DNA of 28,546 bases, taken from a bacterium UBP15_UBA6099 (lineage in GTDB: Bacteria > UBP15 > UBA6099). A program made the translations under genes and the position numbers. The DNA is taken from the NCBI GenBank assembly GCA_002435745.1, contig DIWT01000053.1:1-28546 (forward strand), read 5' to 3'. Position 1 is the stretch's first letter. Each line of letters begins with the position of its first letter. Under the pieces are notes generated by a model. The model was not told where the DNA came from. It searched no databases and saw only the letters and a program-made list of their open reading frames with translations. Positions 1 to 8,020 of this stretch are shown piece by piece.

Positions 1-362
1 CCTTTTGCTCTCATGGCACAAATTCACTTCCGGCTCGCCTCTGGCGCTGTCGCGAATCATATCCCTTATTCAGTTGAATGTTTTTTCGCGCCATCCCTCT
101 CATATTTGCTTCACGAAAAATGGAAAGAACCTTTTCCACCGCCCGCTTTAACCTCTTCGCAGAACCACGCCCAGTTGCTTGTCGATTCCACTATCACCTT
201 TACCGGCTGCGGCAGACTGGAAAGAAATTCCCGAAACATTACTCCGTTGTTGTCCAACTTCCTCGACTCTATCTCTTTGCCTGCTTTGTCCTGCGCGATA
301 AAATGTGTGTTGTTCTTGTGCAGGTCCGCTCCAACGCATGTCGCTATCTGCCTGCTTTTCAT
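1..362 (-). pseudogene. Decayed IS110-family transposase, N-terminal part
   Basis: An open frame of 83 codons (111-362) starts at ATG 362 and matches the N-terminal RuvC-like DEDD domain of IS110-family transposases. D13 in VGADLHKN and E59 in KVIVEST are the expected first two acidic catalytic residues, and the spacing fits the family. The frame stops at about codon 84, whereas family members run to 300-400 residues. Beyond the stop, another frame (about 9-50) encodes GEPEVNLCHES, which resembles the stretch that follows the conserved K-T-D-x-x-D region, so the gene appears to carry frameshifts rather than a clean deletion. A strong AAGGAGG ribosome site lies just upstream of the start. The rest of the element would lie left of the window edge. 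The family call is by motif recognition; inactivity is inferred from the broken frame. Confidence 0.75.
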
Positions 363-363
363 G

Positions 364-421
364 GGCTGTGCCTCCTTTTATGAGTTTGTTTTGATCCCAC
401 TCATATTTTACAGGCACAGCC
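364..421 (-). promoter_or_regulatory. Nested stem-loop in the IS110 leader, covering the ribosome site
   Basis: Two nested inverted repeats are visible. The outer arms are GGCTGTGCCT (364-373) and AGGCACAGCC (412-421), a perfect 10 bp. The inner arms are TATGAG (379-384) and CTCATA (400-405). They are separated by an internal loop of 5 and 6 nt and closed by a 15-nt apical loop. In the transposase mRNA the 3' arm ends two bases before the ATG, and the AGGAGG site lies in the internal loop and that arm. The structure could block translation of read-through transcripts. Alternatively it could be part of a bridge-RNA-like noncoding RNA, which IS110-type elements encode in the leader next to the transposase. 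The arms are seen directly; the role is inferred. Confidence 0.5.
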
Positions 422-518
422 TTTTTCATAGTATCAAAGCTTTTTCCTTTGCGCATGTTGCGTTTTGCCAAATAGTTAATGGTAATATTATTTATTCTTC
501 GTATATTTTGTTCCGCGT

Positions 519-1523
519 TCACGCTGGAATAACTTTATCCTGAAAAACGATTGAGTCGCGGACTATTGCGGATTCGCAAACTACGGAATTCTGCATGACC
601 AGCGAGCGCGAGACAGACGCTCCGGCTCCAACCTTGCAGCCGGCGCAGAGCGCGGCGTCAGGCCCGATGACAGCCCCCTCCCCGATTTCCACTCCCTGTT
701 CCACATATACCGGATGGATGAATTGAATCCTTCCTGATTTAGCCTGTGAATCAAGCCGCTGTAAGGATTTTTCTATTTGAGCGTTTGCGGTCTTTTTCAT
801 GCGAGGCGTTCCGGCTCCGTCGAACGCGTCCGTCCACGCGCGCAGATATGATTTTGGCGACCCGATATCGTTCCAGTACGTATCCGTTTCAAAAGCGAAT
901 ATTTTTTCTTCGCGCTCGAACAATTCCGGAATGAACCCTTCTCTGAAATGATAGAAACTGTCATCGGGGATATATGTTTTGACGATGCGAGGATCATAAA
1001 TGAAGCAGCCGAGGTTTACTTTGTCCGAAAGAGATTCTCCGAGCCTTGCCGGAATTCCCCAGAGAGACCTGACGCGGAATTGTGGATCGACGCCGACCGC
1101 TCGAATATCCGGCGTGGCATGTCCGGGGCCGACGGCAATGGTGAGAGCCGCGCCGTTTGATATGTGCTCGCGCATCATGGACTTGAAATCGATTTCCATC
1201 AGCGCGTCTCCGTTGACCACTATGAAAGGCTCGTAGCCTAGCGCCGGGAGCGCTTTTCGTATCCCTCCTGTAGGGCCGAGAAGCGCTGGCTCAAAACTAT
1301 AATGAATGTTCATTCCGCGAGAGCGCGTTCCGAGCGAGGATTTCACTTTGTCTGGAAGATGGTGCAGATTAACCACTACGTCGGTGACTCCGGCTTCGGC
1401 GAGCGATTCGAGCGCGTAATCGGCGGTCTGTCTTCCGAATACGGGCAGCATCGGTTTGGGAATATGCTCGGTCAAAGGCTTCAGCCTGACGCCCAGTCCC
1501 GCGCAAAGAAGCATCGCCCTCAT
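519..1523 (-). CDS. MurU-like sugar-1-phosphate nucleotidyltransferase with C-terminal hexapeptide repeats
   Basis: 334 aa. The N-terminus has the nucleotidyltransferase signature (CAGLGVRLKPLT at 7-18, then IPKPMLPV at 21-28), GPTGGIRKAL at 83-92 and the metal-binding Asp in VVNGDA (D106). A second acidic site lies in YWNDIGSPKSYLRA. The last 70 or so residues are V/I/G-rich hexapeptide-like repeats of a left-handed beta-helix. The closest roles are MurU (MurNAc-1-phosphate uridylyltransferase) and mannose-1-phosphate guanylyltransferase. The AmgK-like kinase just upstream favours MurU, since AmgK and MurU act in sequence in cell-wall sugar recycling. MurU of Pseudomonas is shorter and lacks the beta-helix, so substrate remains open. 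The ATG overlaps the kinase stop as ATGA. This is the last gene of its operon; the decayed IS110 element lies directly downstream. Confidence 0.8.
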   Translation of the reverse strand: MRAMLLCAGLGVRLKPLTEHIPKPMLPVFGRQTADYALESLAEAGVTDVVVNLHHLPDKVKSSLGTRSRGMNIHYSFEPALLGPTGGIRKALPALGYEPFIVVNGDALMEIDFKSMMREHISNGAALTIAVGPGHATPDIRAVGVDPQFRVRSLWGIPARLGESLSDKVNLGCFIYDPRIVKTYIPDDSFYHFREGFIPELFEREEKIFAFETDTYWNDIGSPKSYLRAWTDAFDGAGTPRMKKTANAQIEKSLQRLDSQAKSGRIQFIHPVYVEQGVEIGEGAVIGPDAALCAGCKVGAGASVSRSLVMQNSVVCESAIVRDSIVFQDKVIPA

Positions 1524-2551
1524 GGTTGCCTCAACTCCACGACATAGACGGAAATCGCGTCCGCCAGCGCCTCAAGTTCAGGTCGCGCGGACGCCGCAAC
1601 TCTCGCTTTAGCAAGACACGGCGCAAAGTATTTTAGATACCTGTTTTTCTTTTTTACGCAGTCCAGAAAAGCGAACGAGCCTGCGGCCTTCACGCATCTC
1701 TGAAACGCCATATAATCATAAATCATATCGAACTGTTCGCGGTCAGGCTCTTCGCCTGTTCGCTCGGCAAGGCGGCTGAAATAGTATTCCTTCAGAGAAT
1801 CAACCAGCCCGTCAGGCAGTTCGACATAGGAATCAAGCAGAAGAGAGACAAGATCGTATTGAAGAGGGCCGAGGCGCGCGTCCTGAAAATCGACCAACCC
1901 AAGTTCGCCGTCCGCCGCAACCATGATGTTCCGGCTGTGATAGTCGCGGTGCGTCAGGTATCTCGGCTGCGCTGACAGAGTTTCGGCGACATGCATAAAA
2001 CCTTCATTTATGGCCGCGCTTTCCGATTCGCTCAGTTTCGAGTTCTTATATCCGAGCAACGCGTGTTCCTTGAAGAAATTGAACTCGAACATGAGTTTAT
2101 CGACGTCGAATGCCAGCTTGAACGCGACGCATGAATCATCTTTAAGTTGCGTTCCTTCCAGTTGTATGTCGAGCATCAGCTCGACGGCTTTTTTATAAAG
2201 GTTTTCAACCGCAATGAGAGACGCGCCGCGAATGGCGTCTTCCAGCGTCGCGTCGCCGAAATCTTCCATGAGAATAAGTCCGGCGGACAGATCGACGGCG
2301 AAGATATCCGGGACCGGAAGCCCCGCCCGACGCATAAAAGACGCTACATTCAGGAAAGGCATGTCCGGGTCCGTCTCCGGGCTTCCGAGAACCATCAGAA
2401 CGGCGGACTCGGTCGCGCCGGAAAAAGGTTGCGCGAATATTCTAACCCTGTGAAAAGACCTGTCGGAGGCGTCTCCGGCGAGCCTTTCAAGAGTAAAAGT
2501 CGCGGCTCCGTATTTCTCTTCTATCAGTTTTTTTATCGGCGCGTCGTCCAT
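1520..2551 (-). CDS. AmgK-like amino-sugar anomeric kinase (aminoglycoside phosphotransferase fold)
   Basis: 343 aa from the ATG at 2551. A longer frame begins 14 codons upstream inside the previous gene, but this start leaves a 7-nt gap after that gene's stop and has GAGG 12 nt upstream. The kinase core is clear: LTHRDYHSRNIMV holds the catalytic Asp (HRD) and the metal-binding Asn, and LGLVDFQDA holds the metal-binding Asp. GPLQYDLVSLL follows, as in AmgK, the kinase that phosphorylates MurNAc and GlcNAc at the anomeric carbon. The product would feed the nucleotidyltransferase encoded immediately downstream with a 4-nt overlap. Broader choline/homoserine-kinase-like phosphotransferases share the fold, so the substrate is an inference from the gene pair. 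Confidence 0.8.
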   Translation of the reverse strand: MDDAPIKKLIEEKYGAATFTLERLAGDASDRSFHRVRIFAQPFSGATESAVLMVLGSPETDPDMPFLNVASFMRRAGLPVPDIFAVDLSAGLILMEDFGDATLEDAIRGASLIAVENLYKKAVELMLDIQLEGTQLKDDSCVAFKLAFDVDKLMFEFNFFKEHALLGYKNSKLSESESAAINEGFMHVAETLSAQPRYLTHRDYHSRNIMVAADGELGLVDFQDARLGPLQYDLVSLLLDSYVELPDGLVDSLKEYYFSRLAERTGEEPDREQFDMIYDYMAFQRCVKAAGSFAFLDCVKKKNRYLKYFAPCLAKARVAASARPELEALADAISVYVVELRQP

Positions 2552-2558
2552 AGTCTGT

Positions 2559-3386
2559 TCAGTCCTCGGATATTTTGAGAGCGTCGAACACATCTCGGCA
2601 GGATTTTAAAAACGACGCTGGGGCCGAATCAGGCCTTGCTTCAAGCGTCACGCTTCCGGAATACTTAATAGCTTTCAGCGCGCCTACGACGGACGGCCAA
2701 TCCACGGAGCAGCCTTCGCTCATCGGCAACAAGTGGCGGTCCCGTTTTCCGTCGTTGTCTGATATGTGAACGTGTTCAATTAGACTTCCGTAATTAAGAA
2801 CGGCTCTGGCGGAGTCTTCGCTTATGTGCGCGTGAGCGGCGTCGAAACAAACGCCGGCTATCCCGAATGAATTGGCCGCAAGGAATCTCGGCAGACAAAC
2901 TGACGATGAAAAAGCGGAAGCGACGTTTTCAAGAGCCAGCCTCGCGCCCGCCGATTTAAATGCCGCGGCGACGGAGGCTATGAACGACGCAAGGTTGGAA
3001 GCCGTTTCGCCATTGAGCGGATCGTTGTAAGAGCCGCAGTGCGCGACGACGACTGGGGCGCATAGAACAGCCGCCGCCTCGACGCACGCCAGCGCCCGCG
3101 ATGTCGCTCTCTTCACATTATCCGCGCCGCCTGCCGTAATCGAGACGCGCGCCGCCGCGCCTCCGCCCGCCGGGTCGATATACGGCATGTGCACAGAGAC
3201 CGCATTCAATCCCTCTCCGTCGAGCATCGCGGCAAGCTCGGAGACCCTCCCCGAATCCATGCAGTCGAAATGAGGAGGGACGCCGTAAACTTCCAGAGCG
3301 TCGAAACCCGATTCGCGAATCATGCGGATATCGGAAGCGATAAGTTTGTCATGACCGAATATTTGAGTGGAGATAGCTGGACGCAT
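2559..3386 (-). CDS. Sugar phosphate isomerase/epimerase-like TIM-barrel protein
   Basis: 275 aa, of the xylose-isomerase-like / AP-endonuclease-family-2 barrel superfamily. Typical metal- and substrate-site residues can be seen: H66 (VHMPY), H116 (VVVAHCGSY), E153 (LALENVAS), D182 and H185 (CFDAAHAHIS), H207 (EHVHISDN) and E249 (TLEARP). The HISDNDGKRDRH segment followed by a small D-W motif is usual for this group. The exact substrate cannot be read from the sequence, and some relatives act on inositols or keto-sugars. It sits between the GalE-like epimerase and the AmgK-like kinase, so a role in sugar interconversion is plausible. No clear Shine-Dalgarno precedes the ATG at 3386; a 58-nt spacer separates it from the epimerase stop. 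Confidence 0.75.
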   Translation of the reverse strand: MRPAISTQIFGHDKLIASDIRMIRESGFDALEVYGVPPHFDCMDSGRVSELAAMLDGEGLNAVSVHMPYIDPAGGGAAARVSITAGGADNVKRATSRALACVEAAAVLCAPVVVAHCGSYNDPLNGETASNLASFIASVAAAFKSAGARLALENVASAFSSSVCLPRFLAANSFGIAGVCFDAAHAHISEDSARAVLNYGSLIEHVHISDNDGKRDRHLLPMSEGCSVDWPSVVGALKAIKYSGSVTLEARPDSAPASFLKSCRDVFDALKISED

Positions 3387-3444
3387 CAGGCTTTGACTCG
3401 CCGCCCGGCCGGATATATTCCGAATTCCGACGAAGAATCCGGTT

Positions 3445-4386
3445 TCATTCGCGCGCCTTGTTCCGCGCGGCCTGTTCTTTGAAAAATTCCACAGTCAGCT
3501 TCATGCCTTCGTCGAGCGGGACTTGAGGCGACCAACCGAGCGTTTCGCCCGCTAGAGCGTTGTTTAGAACGCTTCTTTTGAGGTCTCCCGCTCTGAAAGA
3601 GCCTCTGTTTGCAGGAGATCCGAAACCCGTCGCCGCGCTCAGCAGCGCGTAAATTTCGTTCACATCCGTGGCTTTCCCTGTTCCGATATTGAAAGCTCCG
3701 TTGTGGCCTTTGTCGATAGCGGCGATATTGGCTCTGACGACATCGCCGACAAACACATAATCCCGCAGGCAGGAGCCGTCGCCGTTGATGGTGGGCGTCC
3801 TTCCTTCGAGCATTGCGCGGGCGAAAATTGCGACCACCCCGGCCTCGCCGTGAGGGTCCTGCCTCGGACCGTAAACATTGCCGTATCGCAACGACGTGAA
3901 CTTTAGGCCGTGCTCGACTGAGAAAAACTTCAGGTAGCTTTCCAGCGCCATCTTGCTTATGCCGTAGGGAGCGAATGGCCGCAGCGGGAATTGCTCCGTC
4001 GCCGGCTCTCCGGGCGTTTCGCCGTATATCGTGCCGCCGGAAGACGAAAATATGAATTTCCCAACTCCGAACTCCACGCACGACTGGAGCAGGTTGAGAG
4101 AGCCTTCTAGGTTTATTCGCGCGTCCTTCACGGGATTGCGCACGGAGTCCGCGACGCTTATCTGGGCGGCGAGATGAAAAACGACGTCCGGCCGAGTTTC
4201 CTCGAACGCCTCTCTGACGGACGGGTCGACAATGTCTTTTTTGAAGAACTTCGCCGCCGGATTCAGGTTCTCCGTTTTGCCTGAAGACAAATCGTCCACC
4301 ACTGAAACCGACCAGCCGAGATTTATAAGGGCATCGGCGAGATTGGAGCCGATGAACCCGGCTCCTCCCGTGACGATTGCTTTCAT
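3445..4386 (-). CDS. NAD-dependent nucleotide-sugar epimerase, UDP-glucose 4-epimerase-like
   Basis: 313 aa, an extended short-chain dehydrogenase/reductase. The Rossmann motif GGAGFIG is at 7-13, the acidic residues binding NAD ribose are at D31-D32 (VVDDLSSG), and the catalytic set is the SSS at 114-116 with Y141-x3-K145 (APYGISK). RYGNVYGPRQDP is typical of bacterial UDP-glucose/UDP-GlcNAc 4-epimerases. Length is right for the family. GGGAG lies 8 nt before the ATG. The enzyme would interconvert UDP-Glc/UDP-Gal or their N-acetyl forms in the cytoplasm; which pair cannot be told here. An 87-nt spacer separates it from ispH upstream. An overlapping 359-codon frame (3386-4465) is arginine-rich and is a shadow of this gene. 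Confidence 0.88.
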   Translation of the reverse strand: MKAIVTGGAGFIGSNLADALINLGWSVSVVDDLSSGKTENLNPAAKFFKKDIVDPSVREAFEETRPDVVFHLAAQISVADSVRNPVKDARINLEGSLNLLQSCVEFGVGKFIFSSSGGTIYGETPGEPATEQFPLRPFAPYGISKMALESYLKFFSVEHGLKFTSLRYGNVYGPRQDPHGEAGVVAIFARAMLEGRTPTINGDGSCLRDYVFVGDVVRANIAAIDKGHNGAFNIGTGKATDVNEIYALLSAATGFGSPANRGSFRAGDLKRSVLNNALAGETLGWSPQVPLDEGMKLTVEFFKEQAARNKARE

Positions 4387-4473
4387 CTGATGATGCTCCC
4401 TTCGAGGCCCGGCGGAGCCGGGCGTTTTGAGCGTCGCGTCCGCGACGTCTCGGCGCGGCTCGCAATGAACATT

Positions 4474-5340
4474 CTATATCCCCTCAGCTACACTTTCCAG
4501 TTTTCTTACGACTCTGTCGATAGAGGCAGGAGGGGTCGAAGCTCCTGCGGCAACGCCGATGGAACCCGCGCCCGCGACGTGTTCAGGCAGAATTTCGTCA
4601 GCCGTCTCCACGAGAAAAGCGCGCGCGCCCGCTGCGACGCAAACGTCGAACAACCGCGAAGTGTTTGCGCTCGCGCGCCCTCCGACCACTATCATCAATC
4701 CCGTTTCGCGCGCGACTTTCTCCGCGCTCTCTCTGGCTTTCCGCATCCAGTCGCACAGGGTATCGTGAATTTCAATTTCCGGAATTCGGGCTGACAGCGC
4801 GGCTGCGATTTCGGCGAATTCCGCTCTGTCGAAAGATGTCTGAGCTATCAGGGCGGCGGGACGACCTTCAGGCGGCTTCGCGGCGCGGGCTTCGGCGGCG
4901 GTAGCGAAAACGCCCCCCTTGTTCGCGCACACGCTCGAATGTGTCGCCGTCTCCGAGTGCGCGGCGTCCCCCGCTATGTACACGACAGCGCCGCGCTGGT
5001 TGAGCCCCCGTATCTTTTCATGAATCCCGGCGACGAACGGGCATACGGCGTCCACTATCTTGGCTTCCGCCGCCCGCAATGTTTCTATCTCGCCGGACGT
5101 TGCCCCGTGAGCGCGCAACACCACCGTCGCTCCCGGCGGAATGTCTGAAACTCGGGCGGCGACTTTTATCTTCATCTGTTTCAGCGTTTTCAACGCTTCG
5201 GGATTGTGAAGCAGAGGGCCAAGCGTGTACACGGCGCGCGCAGACTCGGCGGCCGCGGCCGCAAGCTCCATAGCGCGTTTCGCCCCGCCGCAGAATCCGG
5301 AGTGGTCGGCGACAATTATTCTAATCTTATCTCCGCCCAT
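4474..5340 (-). CDS. ispH: 4-hydroxy-3-methylbut-2-enyl diphosphate reductase
   Basis: 288 aa. IspH (LytB) makes IPP and DMAPP from HMBPP, the last step of the MEP isoprenoid pathway, with a 4Fe-4S cluster. The three cluster cysteines are C17 (GFCGGAKRA), C100 (DAVCPFV) and C196 (DTLCDWM). Substrate-site residues also match: H45 (LLHNPEAL), H78 (RAHGA), H128 and E130 (AAHSET), T168 (QTSF), S224 and N226 (ASANTSRL), and a final AGASTP loop. Some positions deviate from the commonest consensus (RAHGA for SHGV, QTS for QTT), but all key residues are there. It lies 36 nt after the GH31 gene on the same strand, so it is probably cotranscribed although metabolically unrelated. Confidence 0.95.
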   Translation of the reverse strand: MGGDKIRIIVADHSGFCGGAKRAMELAAAAAESARAVYTLGPLLHNPEALKTLKQMKIKVAARVSDIPPGATVVLRAHGATSGEIETLRAAEAKIVDAVCPFVAGIHEKIRGLNQRGAVVYIAGDAAHSETATHSSVCANKGGVFATAAEARAAKPPEGRPAALIAQTSFDRAEFAEIAAALSARIPEIEIHDTLCDWMRKARESAEKVARETGLMIVVGGRASANTSRLFDVCVAAGARAFLVETADEILPEHVAGAGSIGVAAGASTPPASIDRVVRKLESVAEGI

Positions 5341-5376
5341 AATCGCCTCCCGCGCGTCCTCGGTTCAAATCAAGGC

Positions 5377-7797
5377 TTAAGATATCTCGATTCGGACAGG
5401 CTTCATTTTTTCGGGATAACCGACGCGAAGAGTTTTCGTTTCAGCGTCGAAGTTCCACCCATCGTCGGGAGCTTCCGCGCCTGAAGACTCCATCCATCCC
5501 TCGTGGACCTGCTTTCCGTTGAGAAGAATCTTTGAGGGAAATCCGGGCAGCCCTCTGAGTTTGACGACCACGCGGGTTCTATCCGGCCGCATTCCGGTTT
5601 CGACGGGTTCCGCTTCGAAGATCGCCGTCCCGTCTTTTTCCGCGTATGTATATTTAATCTTATTGAAAGCGCCGGATTCGTTAGCGAACGTTTCTCCGTC
5701 GTCCTCATAGTAAAGCAGAGACGCGGACGCGCCGTGTTCGATGTTGAGAATCAGCGGATCGGCGGGTTTCATCCCGATGTGGCACATCTCGACGGTCGTC
5801 GGGATAATCGAACCCGACCTTATGTAAATCGGAATGACGTCCAGCGGCGCGGGAACCGTTTTTCTGCGGCTGCCCGGCATCCTCTCGCCTGTGTGGAAAT
5901 CGATCCATTCGCCGGGCGGGAAATAAACTTCCCTGCTTTCTGCGCCCGGCTTCATCGCCGGAGCGACCATAAGCGAAGAACCGAACATAAACTGGTCGTC
6001 GAGTCCGAAGCACGGCTCGTCGTTCTGAAATTCGAGAGCGAGCGGCCTCATCGGCGGCATCCCCGTCGTCGAGCTTTCATAAAACGCGCCGTATATATAA
6101 GGCATAAGCCTGTATCGCAGTTTGATGTGCTCGCGGGCGATTTTCTCGACGCGCGGGCCGAAACTCCACGGCTCCTGCCTTCTCGACAGCAGCATGGAGT
6201 GCGCGCGGCAGAACGGATAAAAGACCCCAATCTGTATCCATCTGGCAAACAGTTCCGGCGAACAGTTTCCGTGGAAACCGCCGATGTCGGCCCCCACGAA
6301 AGGAACGCCGGACAATCCAAGCGAGCAGAGCATCGGAACGCTGAGCCGGAGGTGTTCCCACGAGCTTGTGTTGTCCCCCGTCCATATCGCCGCGTATCTC
6401 TGAATCCCGGCGTAACCCGCGCGCGTCAGCAGGAAAGGCCGTTTGCCGGGTCGCGCGGCCAATTGCCCATCGCGCGTAGCCATCGCCTCCGCCAGACCGT
6501 AAATATTTCTGACTTTTTTGTGAGGAACGCGGCGGCCGTGCTCGACATGCGCGAGATCGTCCGTCGACACTCTTTTAATATGCGGCTTTATGTTCACGCT
6601 CGGCTCGTTCATGTCGTTCCATACGCCGGCGGCCCCGTTAGTTTTCACAAAGTCAGCCACCCTGCCCGCCCACCATTTCCTGACATCGGAGCGGATGAAG
6701 TCCGGAAAAACCGTCTCGCCCGGCCAGACCACTCCCTTGAAATATTTCCCGTCGGCTCGGCGGCAAAAGAAATCTCCCTGAACGCCTTCCTCGTAAACGT
6801 CGTACCCCGGCTCGTTCTTCACTCCGGGATCGACAATCGTCACCAGCTTGAATCCGTCTTCGAGCATCGACGCTGACATCCCGGCCGGGTCGGGAAATCT
6901 CTTCCCGTTCCAAGTAAAAACCCTGTATCCGTTCATGTAATGAATATCGAGATGAATCACGTCGCACGGTATGTCCAAGCTTCTGAATTTCGACGCGATT
7001 CCCCTGACGCTCTGCTCGTTTTTGTAACTCCAGCGCGACTGATGAAAACCAAGAGACCACTTCGGTGGCAAAGGAGAGAGGCCCGTGAGCCATGCGTATC
7101 TCTCCACGACTTTCTTCATGTCCGGGCCTGCGATGAAGTAGTAATTTATCGGGCCGCCTTCGACGTTGTGCGTCCAGCATTTGCCTTTCGCCGCGCCCAT
7201 GTCGAAATGACATTTCCACGGGCTGTCGAAGAACATTCCATAAGCCGCGCCGCTGGAAACGCCTATGAAAAACGGAATGGACACGTAAAGCGGATCGCTT
7301 CCGGTTTTATTGAATGGGTGGTCGGTGTTCCACATCGACATCTTCCGGCCCCTTCTGTCGAGGCCGAAAGCTTTTTCGCCGAAGCCGTAGAACCTGTCGT
7401 CTTTTCCCGCGCGGCGGCGCAGCCACGAGCCGCTGTCGTCCCACCACACGCCGCCCTCGTCCTCTTCTTCCGTCAGGCATCTTCCGGCTTTGTCCTGAAT
7501 CCTGATTTTGAACGGGTCTTTGTTTATCACGACCGTAAGAGCCGAAGACTCAAGCGTCCATTCCAGATCGTCGGTCGAATAAGAGAATTCAACAGCATCG
7601 GGTTTTGGCTGAACCACCGACCAAGACGGCTCATCGGCGGAGTCTTCCCGCCAAATCCTGACCCGAACAATTTCGGGAGACATGAAGGAGACGCGCGCGC
7701 CGCCTGTCGAGAGCGCGACGCTCAATCCTCTCGAATCCGTCCGCGCTTTCTCGACCCTGCCGGGAACTGCCCTGTGTCTTCTTCCGCCGGATGCCAT
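5377..7797 (-). CDS. Glycoside hydrolase family 31 alpha-glycosidase
   Basis: 806 aa. The GH31 catalytic nucleophile is D395 in WNDMNEPS, and the acid/base is D475 in WTGDNTSSWEHL. FYGFGEKAFGLDRRG, SLGFHQSRWSY and PFVGADIGGF are further family hallmarks. The order is an N-terminal beta-sandwich, the (beta/alpha)8 barrel (about 245-590) and C-terminal beta-domains. These enzymes hydrolyse alpha-glucosides or alpha-xylosides. No signal peptide is evident, so it probably acts in the cytoplasm on imported oligosaccharides or glycogen breakdown products. GGGGAGG stands 8 nt before the ATG. It is the first gene of the minus-strand operon; a candidate promoter lies at 7913-7941. The family call is firm; the exact linkage is not known. 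Confidence 0.93.
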   Translation of the reverse strand: MASGGRRHRAVPGRVEKARTDSRGLSVALSTGGARVSFMSPEIVRVRIWREDSADEPSWSVVQPKPDAVEFSYSTDDLEWTLESSALTVVINKDPFKIRIQDKAGRCLTEEEDEGGVWWDDSGSWLRRRAGKDDRFYGFGEKAFGLDRRGRKMSMWNTDHPFNKTGSDPLYVSIPFFIGVSSGAAYGMFFDSPWKCHFDMGAAKGKCWTHNVEGGPINYYFIAGPDMKKVVERYAWLTGLSPLPPKWSLGFHQSRWSYKNEQSVRGIASKFRSLDIPCDVIHLDIHYMNGYRVFTWNGKRFPDPAGMSASMLEDGFKLVTIVDPGVKNEPGYDVYEEGVQGDFFCRRADGKYFKGVVWPGETVFPDFIRSDVRKWWAGRVADFVKTNGAAGVWNDMNEPSVNIKPHIKRVSTDDLAHVEHGRRVPHKKVRNIYGLAEAMATRDGQLAARPGKRPFLLTRAGYAGIQRYAAIWTGDNTSSWEHLRLSVPMLCSLGLSGVPFVGADIGGFHGNCSPELFARWIQIGVFYPFCRAHSMLLSRRQEPWSFGPRVEKIAREHIKLRYRLMPYIYGAFYESSTTGMPPMRPLALEFQNDEPCFGLDDQFMFGSSLMVAPAMKPGAESREVYFPPGEWIDFHTGERMPGSRRKTVPAPLDVIPIYIRSGSIIPTTVEMCHIGMKPADPLILNIEHGASASLLYYEDDGETFANESGAFNKIKYTYAEKDGTAIFEAEPVETGMRPDRTRVVVKLRGLPGFPSKILLNGKQVHEGWMESSGAEAPDDGWNFDAETKTLRVGYPEKMKPVRIEIS

Positions 7798-7912
7798 TCG
7801 CGAGACCTCCCCGCCGCCTTAGATGCCGTTCAGCCTTGCCGCCGCGCTTGACGCGCCGAGGCCGCCTGAACCGATCCCAAATCCCCGCCGCGACGATAAA
7901 TTATCTATTTCA

Positions 7913-7941
7913 AATATATCACCGCGCCGCAATACGCACAA
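7913..7941 (-). promoter_or_regulatory. Candidate sigma-70 promoter for the GH31-to-murU operon
   Basis: On the minus strand TTGTGC (7941-7936) and TATATT (7918-7913) are separated by exactly 17 nt. The -10 matches 5 of 6 consensus positions; the -35 keeps TTG only. It lies about 115 nt upstream of the GH31 start and back to back with the plus-strand promoter. Moderate support. Confidence 0.45.
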
Positions 7942-7962
7942 GCCGCGCGCGGCGCGTTTCCG

Positions 7963-7991
7963 TTGACACGCCGGATTCGCGGTGATAGAAT
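7963..7991 (+). promoter_or_regulatory. Near-consensus sigma-70 promoter for the crotonase-dehydrogenase pair
   Basis: TTGACA (7963-7968), a 17-nt spacer and TAGAAT (7986-7991) match the consensus at 11 of 12 positions. Transcription would start near 7998, giving a leader of about 22 nt before the ATG at 8021, with GGAGG at 8007-8011. Confidence 0.75.
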
Positions 7992-8020
7992 CCGTCTCGT
8001 TCCGCTGGAGGTTTTTCCCT

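Noticed and set aside
148..522. 124-codon minus-strand frame starting with GTGA at the murU stop
   Set aside because: It overlaps the IS110 leader and transposase in another frame and has no recognisable domain; the hairpin arms explain the conserved-looking stretch better.
3386..4465. 359-codon minus-strand frame overlapping the GalE-like gene
   Set aside because: Same strand but other frame; very arginine-rich, while the overlapping frame has all epimerase motifs.
5734..7851. Two long plus-strand frames (380 and 303 codons) over the GH31 gene
   Set aside because: Antisense to a GH31 protein with intact catalytic residues; compositions are Arg/His/Pro-rich and no motifs are seen.
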